A program made the translations under genes and the position numbers. Source: Gemmatimonadota bacterium (GTDB taxonomy: Bacteria > Latescibacterota > UBA2968 > UBA8231). Taken from it: 11,853 nucleotides of DNA. The stretch lies in the NCBI GenBank assembly GCA_026706505.1, contig JAPOYQ010000672.1, positions 1 to 11,853 on the forward strand, given 5' to 3'. This document shows positions 1-5,604 of this stretch, in pieces (within the stretch, counting starts at the first letter, position 1; the number at the start of each line of letters is the position of its first letter). The notes under the pieces are model-generated. The model searched no databases. It was not told where the DNA came from and was given only the letters and a program-made list of their open reading frames with translations.

Positions 1-446
1 CTGCCGGTGGCACGGGTTCATACGAGCTCAGTGCCCTCCACGACGGGGTCACTGAACTCCAAGCCGGCGGCGGCGTGTTCATGGACGCCATGTATCGCCA
101 GAAATGTCACGTCGAAGCGCTCACCCCCGCCTTAACGGTACTCACCACAGTCACCAGCCGCGCGGCCGACCGGGTCGTCGTCGATGCTGGCTTTAAAACG
201 CTGTCGTCCAGCCACCAGCCGCCGGAGGTGTTGGGCCGAGACGATCTGCGCCTGCGCGGCCTATCTGCTGAACACGGGACTTTCGACATAGTAGAGGGTC
301 AGGCCGGGCCGGCCTTGGGCGAGCGGATCGAACTGCTCGTCGGCTATTCGGATTCGACGACCTTTTTGCATAATTACTTCGTCGCCGTTCGCAAGGGACG
401 CGTGGAGAAAATATGGGACATCTCGGCGCGGGGCCTCTTGCGCTGA
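1..446 (+). CDS. D-threonine aldolase / D-serine dehydratase-like PLP enzyme, C-terminal part (5' end outside window)
   Basis: The reading frame is open from base 3, so the gene enters from the left and only about 147 C-terminal residues are visible. They match the end of the DSD1/D-threonine aldolase family (alanine racemase-like PLP barrel plus C-terminal beta domain). Family landmarks are GGTGSYE near the left edge, GVTELQAGGGVFMDAMY, AEHGTFDI, and the closing WDISARG. In this family the C-terminal domain carries a metal site written H-x-D (D-threonine aldolases) or H-x-C (D-serine dehydratases). Here the aligned stretch reads GYSDSTTFLH, so Tyr (bases 345-347) sits where His is expected, while Asp (351-353) is kept. 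Known members cleave D-threonine or related D-3-hydroxy amino acids to glycine and an aldehyde, or deaminate D-serine. The substrate here is not determined. The HU gene follows 28 bases downstream. The family call is firm; the activity is uncertain. Confidence 0.8.
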   Translation, partial: AGGTGSYELSALHDGVTELQAGGGVFMDAMYRQKCHVEALTPALTVLTTVTSRAADRVVVDAGFKTLSSSHQPPEVLGRDDLRLRGLSAEHGTFDIVEGQAGPALGERIELLVGYSDSTTFLHNYFVAVRKGRVEKIWDISARGLLR

Positions 447-463
447 CGCCGACCAATAGCAAC

Positions 464-470
464 GGAGAAA
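464..470 (+). promoter_or_regulatory. Shine-Dalgarno site of the HU gene
   Basis: GGAGAAA lies with GGAG seven bases before the ATG at 475. It supports that start and independent translation of the HU gene after the upstream PLP enzyme. Confidence 0.6.
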
Positions 471-474
471 GCAG

Positions 475-753
475 ATGACTAAAGCCGAAATTGCCCAGCA
501 GCTAGCCCGGAGTACGGGGCTCTCCCAAGTGGACACCACGGCCGTTATCGAGGGTTTTATCGAAGCCATAGCCCAAGCATTGGAAGAGGGCGACCACGTC
601 GAAATCCGCGGTTTTGGCACCTTCAAAGTCGTGGAGCGCGCACCGCGCACCGGCCGCAATCCCAAAGCTGGCGCGGCCATCGCAATCCCCAAGCACAAGA
701 CTCCGACCTTCAAACCCTCCAATGCCGTAAAGAGCAGAATCGTCCAGCGCTAA
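475..753 (+). CDS. HU/IHF-family DNA-binding protein
   Basis: This 92-residue protein has the full length and pattern of the bacterial HU/IHF family. An N-terminal helical dimerisation part (about residues 1-40, beginning MTKAEIAQQLA) is followed by GFGTF at 46-50 and the DNA-binding beta-arm with RNPKAG at 61-66. The Pro of RNP (residue 63) is the one that intercalates into and bends DNA in HU and IHF. The C-terminal FKPSNAVKSRI is also typical. HU proteins bind DNA as dimers and compact or bend it in the nucleoid. Whether this is the HU homodimer type or an IHF-like subunit cannot be decided here. The ATG at 475 is preceded by a good Shine-Dalgarno site. The stop at 751-753 is followed after one base by the ATG of a sulfatase-fold hydrolase, so the two are probably co-transcribed and translationally coupled. 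Confidence 0.95.
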   Translation: MTKAEIAQQLARSTGLSQVDTTAVIEGFIEAIAQALEEGDHVEIRGFGTFKVVERAPRTGRNPKAGAAIAIPKHKTPTFKPSNAVKSRIVQR

Positions 754-754
754 C

Positions 755-1858
755 ATGAACCTGCTGTTGATTTCGGTCGATAGCCTGCGCTTGGATTTTG
801 CCCCCGGGATCAGTGCGGCCGTGCGCACGCCCCGATTTTCCGCTTTGACGCGCGATTTTCACCTCTGCCAGCACTGTTTTTCGGTCTCTTCGGCGACGCG
901 TCCGGTCCACACTTCGCTTTTTACCGGGCTATACCCGTTTGAACACGGTATCGAAGGCCAGCACTCCCCCGCTATGAGGCAGGGCGTTGCCGACCTCTTC
1001 GACCTCTGCCGTCGAGCCGGCTATGCAGTCGGCGCATTTTCAGAAGCCCCGGACATTTTCACCGGCCTGAGCTACGCCAATTACATCGCCCCCTTGCCCA
1101 CAGACGAACAGCTCACCGGCTGGCCACAACGTCGCAAGCCGACCATTCTCTTTATTCACTACTGGAGCGTTCATCCCCCCTATGGCGCCGCAGACGGGCT
1201 GGCCTTTGGAGAAGTGGGCCAATTGCTAGCGGCTGGGCGCATCGACGTGGTGCAGGCACGCTATCGCGCTGTCATTGAACAGCTCTTCGAGCGGCACATC
1301 GCCCGGCTGTTAGCCACCTTGGATCTAAACGAGTGGGCCGTTTTCATCATCAGCGACCACGGCCAGAGCTGGCGGGCCGACGAACCCTATCACGGCCAGA
1401 CCTTGTGCAATGACGTGCTGCGGGTGCCTCTGTACTACCGACTTCCCTCGGAGGAATCCGTCGGGCGCCCCCTCATCTCGCTGGTGGATCTCTTCCCGAC
1501 CTTTTTATCGCTATTGCAGTTGGATTACCCCTACGACGGCTTTGCCCGCGACATCCGCACCTCTTCCCTACCCGAGTACTACTTGGCCGAAATCGACCCC
1601 GGCCCGGACGCGCAACAAGGCCGCCAATGGTCCCTCTTCAATGCCAGCGCCAAATTCACCTGTGATCAATCAACCCAGCGCGAAACCTTGGTCGAAACGT
1701 TTAGCGAGGGGCCACTCCCAGCACTCGATACTCGCCCATACCACCAAGCATATACAGCACTCAGAGCGGCTTCTAGTTATGTCCAAGCGGAGTTTGACCA
1801 GACCACGGACCGCGTCCTCTTGCACCAGCGGCTGCGAGCCTTGGGTTATATGGATTAA
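755..1858 (+). CDS. Sulfatase-fold (alkaline phosphatase superfamily) hydrolase with a predicted Thr nucleophile
   Basis: This 367-residue protein belongs to the sulfatase/alkaline phosphatase superfamily. The N-terminal LLISVDSLRLD supplies metal ligand Asp9. The nucleophile region is TRPVHTSLFTGLYPFEHGI, counted from Thr48. HYWSVHPPYG is at 135-144, SDHGQSW at 200-206 supplies metal ligands Asp201 and His202, and PYHG with His213 precedes the usual RVPL strand. Aligned on the conserved SLxTG, the C/S-x-P-x-R sulfatase signature reads T-R-P-V-H. Thr48 replaces the Cys/Ser that becomes formylglycine, and His52 replaces Arg. A Thr nucleophile is characteristic of phosphatases, phosphodiesterases and phosphoglycerol or phosphoethanolamine transferases in this superfamily, so a phosphate ester is a likelier substrate than a sulfate ester. 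No signal peptide or membrane segment is evident, so it is probably cytoplasmic. It starts one base after the HU stop without a clear Shine-Dalgarno site, which points to translational coupling. Confidence 0.85.
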   Translation: MNLLLISVDSLRLDFAPGISAAVRTPRFSALTRDFHLCQHCFSVSSATRPVHTSLFTGLYPFEHGIEGQHSPAMRQGVADLFDLCRRAGYAVGAFSEAPDIFTGLSYANYIAPLPTDEQLTGWPQRRKPTILFIHYWSVHPPYGAADGLAFGEVGQLLAAGRIDVVQARYRAVIEQLFERHIARLLATLDLNEWAVFIISDHGQSWRADEPYHGQTLCNDVLRVPLYYRLPSEESVGRPLISLVDLFPTFLSLLQLDYPYDGFARDIRTSSLPEYYLAEIDPGPDAQQGRQWSLFNASAKFTCDQSTQRETLVETFSEGPLPALDTRPYHQAYTALRAASSYVQAEFDQTTDRVLLHQRLRALGYMD

Positions 1859-2406
1859 TCTGAGGGGACGAACTCGGGTTTTAGGGCCTGATAATCCTCC
1901 CCCAAAAGGGCAAAGATATCGGCCCACCGGCGCGGGTAGGATGGATGGCTGTTATTGGGCGCGAAGCCCAACTTGAGATAGCAGCGCAGAGCCGGAATGC
2001 GGAAGTCGTCGGTCAGCAGGTATATGGGCCGAGGGCCTAGCGCCTTGGCTTGGGCCACGGCCGCACTTACGATGAACTTGCCTAGGCCACTCCCCTGAAA
2101 ATCTGGGTGGACCGCAACCCAACCCATTTCCCAGCACGGCCGCAGTTCGCGGGTGCGGTCGTTGCAACCCGTACAGGCGACGATCTGCCCCTCGTACTCG
2201 ATAAAAAGCTGGACCCGGGTTTCTTCTAGCACGCCCTCTAGTCGCCGCCGGTCCCAACGGCCCAATTCGCCATTGGCCTGCAATAGAGACAACCAACCCT
2301 CCTCGTCGCCCGGCTGGTACGTCCTTAGTCGATAGCCAGCTATTTCTGGCAAGGCCGGGGCCGCCTCGCGCCCGTACCAGAGGATGAGCTGAGGCAAGGG
2401 ACTCAA
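1855..2406 (-). CDS. GNAT-family N-acetyltransferase
   Basis: This 183-residue protein has the GNAT acetyltransferase fold. A first strand and helix region (YRLRTYQPGDEEGWLSLL, 25-42) is followed by motif A, MGWVAVHPDFQGSGLG at 94-109. There the Q-x-x-G-x-G loop binds the pyrophosphate of acetyl-CoA. The closing motif B-like segment is PALRCYLKLGF at 138-148. GNAT enzymes move an acetyl group from acetyl-CoA to an amine; the substrate here is unknown. The start is taken as TTG at 2406-2404, because the next Met lies inside motif A and a strong Shine-Dalgarno site precedes the TTG. That TTG overlaps the TGA stop of the upstream nucleotidyltransferase as TTGA. It is the last gene of the minus-strand run, and its TAA interlocks with the TAA of the convergent sulfatase-fold gene (4-base overlap). 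Confidence 0.88.
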   Translation of the reverse strand: MSPLPQLILWYGREAAPALPEIAGYRLRTYQPGDEEGWLSLLQANGELGRWDRRRLEGVLEETRVQLFIEYEGQIVACTGCNDRTRELRPCWEMGWVAVHPDFQGSGLGKFIVSAAVAQAKALGPRPIYLLTDDFRIPALRCYLKLGFAPNNSHPSYPRRWADIFALLGEDYQALKPEFVPSD

Positions 2407-2813
2407 GTGCGGCCTTCCTGACGCCGGAAGAGGGACGACTTAAACTGCTCGGGGCAATGGGGCTGGAGAACGACGATTTCGCATTGGGGAAAGGCTTCGG
2501 CCAAACCCGCTGGCCTCCTTTGGTCGTAGCCGAGGGCGATAATGTGGGGAGCGATCTCTCCGACAATGCGCAAAAAGTTACAGCCCTCGTGGCCGAGACG
2601 GACCTCGGTGACCTCGGGCAGTTCCTCCAGCGCAGCTTTGCGCTCCTCTTGGGATTGGTCGGGATAGTGCCCCTTGATGCGCCGGACGTTCTCGTCGCGG
2701 GCGACCACGACGAACAGTTCGTCGCCCAGCGCAGCCGCCTGCTCGACAAAGGAGCGGTGGCCTGGATGCAGGTAATCAAAAGTGCCGCAGCACAATACGC
2801 GAGTTTTATTCAT
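2403..2813 (-). CDS. RibL/TagD-like cytidylyltransferase-family nucleotidyltransferase
   Basis: This protein of about 136 residues is a single nucleotidyltransferase domain of the HxGH class. Visible motifs are CGTFDYLHPGH at 9-19 (His16 and His19 form the nucleotide-binding HxGH), VVVARDENVRRIKG, QEERKAALEEL, LGHEGC and ALGYDQRRP, ending with FKSSLFRR in the place of the family's K-(S/T)-S loop. GYDQ and ARDENV recall archaeal FAD synthase RibL more than glycerol-3-phosphate cytidylyltransferase TagD, but single-domain members of this family are hard to assign. The expected reaction is NTP plus a phosphorylated acceptor giving a nucleotidyl product and pyrophosphate, in the cytoplasm. The ATG at 2813 fits the family N-terminus best; an in-frame GTG at 2819 is an alternative. 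Either start lies inside the end of the SPOR gene, and the stop overlaps the GNAT start, so translational coupling is likely. Confidence 0.85.
   Translation of the reverse strand: MNKTRVLCCGTFDYLHPGHRSFVEQAAALGDELFVVVARDENVRRIKGHYPDQSQEERKAALEELPEVTEVRLGHEGCNFLRIVGEIAPHIIALGYDQRRPAGLAEAFPQCEIVVLQPHCPEQFKSSLFRRQEGRT
2413..2419 (-). promoter_or_regulatory. Shine-Dalgarno site deciding the TTG start of the GNAT gene
   Basis: On the minus strand AGGAAGG lies six bases before the TTG at 2406-2404, inside the end of the preceding gene. It is the main sequence evidence for the TTG start and for efficient re-initiation at the TTGA overlap. Confidence 0.6.
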
Positions 2814-3315
2814 CGGCACGCCGGGCTATCCAATACTCGACACCGCGATCCCTGGCAAAAATGCGGCCAAAGCGGTTAGCGTCGGCGCGATTGGAGAAGT
2901 AGCCGATCCGCACCCGCACGCCAGCATCGCTCTGCACGCTATAGGCCGGATAGCCCTCGTCCTTCAATTCGCGCACCTTCTGATCGGCGCGTTTCGCATC
3001 CCGATAGACGCCGACTTGAACGGTGAATTGGCCGTCGGGATCAAAAAATACGGGGTTGGCATCGCTGGTATCATCAGTATCTCCAGTATCACTGGCGTCG
3101 CTAGCATCACTGGTGTCGCTGGTATCGCTAGCATCGCTGGTACCGGCTGGGACGGACACAGAATCAGCCGGCGTTAAAATGACTATTTCGCTGCGGCCAG
3201 CGGGTTCGGATTCGGGGGCCTGTTCGTCTTTGCGGACATCGCTGTCGGCGCAGCCCCCGATCCAGAGGACTGTCCAAGCGAGCATCCATAGCCTATTGGG
3301 GTTTGCCGTACTCAA
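2806..3315 (-). CDS. SPOR-domain lipoprotein with Ser-Asp-rich repeat linker
   Basis: This 169-residue protein has a lipoprotein-type N-terminus with lipobox WIGGC, giving predicted lipidated Cys22. Ala follows the Cys, which favours sorting to the outer membrane. A linker rich in Thr, Ser, Asp and Ala (about 59-86) is made of (T/A)-S-D units. A C-terminal SPOR domain follows (about 96-166: FTVQVGVYRDAKRADQKV, then GVRVRIGYFSNRADA). SPOR domains bind denuded peptidoglycan glycan strands, usually at the division septum, so this is probably a periplasmic cell-wall-associated protein. The start is TTG at 3315-3313, overlapping the hemL TGA as TTGA, with AAGG seven bases upstream. An ATG at 3285 would also keep the lipobox but would drop the Arg of the signal peptide n-region. 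It lies between hemL and the nucleotidyltransferase in one transcription direction. Confidence 0.88.
   Translation of the reverse strand: MSTANPNRLWMLAWTVLWIGGCADSDVRKDEQAPESEPAGRSEIVILTPADSVSVPAGTSDASDTSDTSDASDASDTGDTDDTSDANPVFFDPDGQFTVQVGVYRDAKRADQKVRELKDEGYPAYSVQSDAGVRVRIGYFSNRADANRFGRIFARDRGVEYWIARRADE
3061..3141. repeat. Nine tandem 9-bp units encoding (T/A)-S-D in the lipoprotein linker
   Basis: Nine consecutive 9-base units run from 3061 to 3141, with plus-strand variants such as ATCGCTGGT, ATCACTGGT, GTCGCTGGT and ATCGCTAGC. Each unit equals three codons and reads Thr/Ala-Ser-Asp on the minus strand, with occasional Gly or Asp replacements in the middle position. Because units are multiples of three, gain or loss of units would keep the frame and only alter linker length. 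Confidence 0.9.
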
Positions 3316-4604
3316 TGCACAGCCTTAAGCGCGTCAAAGTGAATGCGGAGGGTTTCTTCGATATCCCCTTCCCCATGGGCAAGCGAGGGAAACATGCATT
3401 CGTATTGGGAAGGTGCCAGATAGAGGCCCCGCTCTAGGCAAGCCCAAAAATAGCGCTTAAAGCGCTCTAAATCGACCGTTCCGACGCTGGCAAAATCCGC
3501 CACCGGGTGCGAAGTAAAAAACATGCAGAGCATGGCACCGACTCGGTTCAGTACGTAGTCCAACCCCAGTTTTTGCAGATTGTCGGCCATGCCAGCCGCC
3601 AAGTCGGCGCAGCGACTCTCCAGCGTTTCGTAGATCCCGGGTTCGGATAGCATGTTCAATTGCTCCAAGCCCGCGGCCATGGCGAGCGGATTGCCCGATA
3701 AGGTGCCAGCCTGGGAGACCTTTATGCCCAATGGCGACACGTTTTCCATGATCTCTCGTTTGCCGCCATACGCGGCAGCTGGCAAGCCTCCTCCGACGAT
3801 CTTGCCCAAACACGTCAGGTCGGGCATCACGCCATAGCGCTCTTGCGCCCCACCCGGACCGACGCGGAACCCCGTAATGACCTCGTCGAAAATGAGGACG
3901 ATCTCCTCTTCGTCTGCTATCTGGCGCAGTGCGGGGAGAAACCCCTCGCGCGGGGGCACGGTGCCCATATTACCAGCCACTGGCTCGACGATAATGGCGG
4001 CGATCTGGCCGCTGTTTCCCCGCGCGGCCTCGCGCACCGCATCCGCGTCGTTGTACGGAAGCGTCAACGTCGAATCAACCACGCTTTGCGGCACGCCTGG
4101 ACTCGTGGGAACCCCCAAGGTTAGGGCCGAAGACCCAGCCTCGCTCAAGAAGCTGTCCCCATGCCCGTGCCAGCAGCCCTCGAATTTGGCGATTTTGTCC
4201 CTGCCGGTATGGCCGCGAGCCAAGCGCACCGCCGCCATCGTCGCCTCGGTCCCCGAACTCACCATTCGCACCATCTCGATAGAGGGCACCATCTCCACAA
4301 TGCGCTCGGCCAGCGCGATTTCCAACTCGGTAGGGGCACCGAAACTGGTCCCCTTCGCACTGACTTCCTGCACGGCCTGTACGACGCGGGGATGGGCATG
4401 GCCGAAAATGAGCGGCCCCCAAGAGCACACATAGTCGATGTATTCGCGGCCGTCGATATCAAAAATCCGCGAACCAGCCCCCCGCTCGATGAAGAGAGGA
4501 CCACCGCCCACTGCGCCAAAAGCCCGTGCCGGGCTATTCACTCCTCCAGGAATGACTTGCTGCGCTTGGGCGAAAGCCCTAGCCGAATTCGTTTCCATAT
4601 GCAT
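3312..4604 (-). CDS. hemL: Glutamate-1-semialdehyde 2,1-aminomutase
   Basis: This 430-residue protein is full length for HemL, which converts glutamate-1-semialdehyde to 5-aminolevulinate in the C5 tetrapyrrole pathway using PLP/PMP. Typical segments include the N-terminal [29 protein letters not shown] (about 116-131, with the PLP-phosphate-binding Ser-Gly-Thr), CWHGHGDSFL, IIVEPVAGNMG, FDEVITGFR with Asp240 contacting the PLP ring nitrogen, and the Schiff-base Lys268 in CLGKIVGGGLPAAAYGG. The first ATG is at 4604. A second ATG two codons on (4598) has purine-rich AAAAAG at better spacing and may be the true start. Upstream is a 31-base AT-rich gap after the THUMP gene. Downstream the stop overlaps the start of the SPOR lipoprotein. 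No hemA or other haem gene is in the window, so hemL has an unusual neighbourhood. Confidence 0.97.
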   Translation of the reverse strand: MHMETNSARAFAQAQQVIPGGVNSPARAFGAVGGGPLFIERGAGSRIFDIDGREYIDYVCSWGPLIFGHAHPRVVQAVQEVSAKGTSFGAPTELEIALAERIVEMVPSIEMVRMVSSGTEATMAAVRLARGHTGRDKIAKFEGCWHGHGDSFLSEAGSSALTLGVPTSPGVPQSVVDSTLTLPYNDADAVREAARGNSGQIAAIIVEPVAGNMGTVPPREGFLPALRQIADEEEIVLIFDEVITGFRVGPGGAQERYGVMPDLTCLGKIVGGGLPAAAYGGKREIMENVSPLGIKVSQAGTLSGNPLAMAAGLEQLNMLSEPGIYETLESRCADLAAGMADNLQKLGLDYVLNRVGAMLCMFFTSHPVADFASVGTVDLERFKRYFWACLERGLYLAPSQYECMFPSLAHGEGDIEETLRIHFDALKAVH

Positions 4605-4635
4605 CTTTTTAAATAACGCCTAGATTTTCGCTATA
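4605..4635. other. 31-base AT-rich gap before hemL
   Basis: This is the only non-overlapping junction in the minus-strand run. It is AT-rich compared with its surroundings and ends in purine-rich AAAAAG next to the hemL start. A TTGATA overlaps the end of the THUMP gene (4639-4634), but no good -10 element follows at the right distance. An internal promoter is possible but not shown. Confidence 0.3.
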
Positions 4636-5604
4636 TCAAGGGTCGAGCAGCCTCTCGAGAACGACCAGCCGATAAGCTCGCCCGCGCTCGGGCAAGCTCA
4701 AGTCGGCCAAGACGGCCAGTGGATACACTCCAATCTCCAGATAGCCGAGGAGAAGCTCCAAATCCGCTACCTGGATAGCGGCCACCCCACCTGAGCGCAA
4801 GACGCGCGCTAGCTCAGCTAGCAGCGCGGCGCAATCGCCCGCAGCAAAGCCAAACGCATAGTCGATGCAGTCCTCTCCCAAGGGCAGACGATCTAGATCT
4901 GCGACTACGCCAACCGGCCCATGCCGGCTCCCTGAGGACCGAATTCCAACTAGGACGCTTGGCTGGAAGAGCTCCTGCAAGGCGACTAGCTCGCTTGGGT
5001 CTCGGCGCGCCCACAGGACGCATGCCCCCGGCTGCATGGCCACCAAGCGAGCCAAGCAATACACCACAGCCGCATTCGGCGCGGTGCCCCCCCCTAGCCG
5101 CAACCCCAACAGGGCGCGCCGCCTAGTCAGTTGCAAGTGCAGTCGCAGCAGATGCGGCCCTTTGCCTAGACGCAATCCGTGCTGATCGCGCAAAACCGCT
5201 GCCACGGCTGCAGTTAGCTCGGCTGAACTGAACCGATACCGGCCCTGCAGCGTCGCGCTCAGAGCAAAAGCATCGGTGTCGATCTCAGCGGATTGGGCCT
5301 GCGCGAGGCTTTTGACTGGCGTCAGATCGCAACGAGCGATGCGCTTGCAGATGTATTCAAGACCCGGTCGGCCCACTGTAACGCCGTGCATCTGGCTGAT
5401 TAAACCGGAACAGTGCATGGCCGAGCACAATTGTAGAAGCCGTTCCGGGCTGCGCTTGTACGTGAAGAAAATCTGGCCTACGCGCCCACCCGGTTCGACT
5501 TCGACCTGCTGTACCTCGGGCGCATACTCGCGCAACTCGTCGAGTGCCACTGCCTCCAACCCGCTCGGCACCGCGATCCAATAGCGATATATCTTGTCGG
5601 CCAT
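4636..5604 (-). CDS. THUMP-domain methyltransferase-like protein with degenerate catalytic motifs
   Basis: This protein of 322 residues starts YWIAVPSGLEAVALDEL, the hallmark of THUMP-containing RNA methyltransferases of the TrmN/Trm14/RlmL/THUMPD group. The THUMP part continues through FALSATLQGRYRFSSAELTAAV (112-134) and the strand LRLHLQLTRRRALLGLRL (153-170). The C-terminal Rossmann-like part keeps the late pattern LDRLPLGEDCIDYAF (237-251) and ELARVLRSGG (264-273). Where relatives have the SAM-binding D-P-x-C-G-S-G-T, this protein reads VLWARRDPSELVAL (196-209), and the D-L-P-F/Y-G motif is missing. It may therefore bind RNA without methylating, or use an unusual SAM site. The ATG at 5604 overlaps the preceding TAA as TAATG, a strong coupling signal; an upstream GTG at 5658 is rejected. 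The THUMP identification is fairly sure and the loss of activity is inferred. Confidence 0.75.
   Translation of the reverse strand: MADKIYRYWIAVPSGLEAVALDELREYAPEVQQVEVEPGGRVGQIFFTYKRSPERLLQLCSAMHCSGLISQMHGVTVGRPGLEYICKRIARCDLTPVKSLAQAQSAEIDTDAFALSATLQGRYRFSSAELTAAVAAVLRDQHGLRLGKGPHLLRLHLQLTRRRALLGLRLGGGTAPNAAVVYCLARLVAMQPGACVLWARRDPSELVALQELFQPSVLVGIRSSGSRHGPVGVVADLDRLPLGEDCIDYAFGFAAGDCAALLAELARVLRSGGVAAIQVADLELLLGYLEIGVYPLAVLADLSLPERGRAYRLVVLERLLDP

Noticed and set aside
261..722. Minus-strand frame of 153 residues opposite the HU gene
   Set aside because: It is a shadow of the HU gene and the PLP enzyme end, with no recognisable domain.
1855..1900. Bidirectional terminator between the convergent hydrolase and GNAT genes
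   Set aside because: The stops interlock, and I could not find a clean GC-rich hairpin with a U tract nearby.
1952..2779. A 275-residue minus-strand open frame spanning the GNAT and nucleotidyltransferase genes
   Set aside because: It lies out of frame under two genes with clear motifs, and its composition (rich in Arg, Pro, Ser) is what a GC-rich shadow frame gives.
3061..3141. CRISPR-like array
   Set aside because: The units are 9 bases, contiguous and coding, with no spacers.
3023..3328. Plus-strand open frame with Ala-Ser-Leu-Val repeats opposite the SPOR gene
   Set aside because: It is the mirror of the 9-bp repeat; the minus frame has the lipobox and SPOR domain.
4605..4639. Possible promoter before hemL (TTGATA followed by AT-rich sequence)
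   Set aside because: The candidate -10 hexamers TTATTT and TATTTA match the consensus poorly and lie so close to the ATG that the message would be leaderless; kept only as a possibility.
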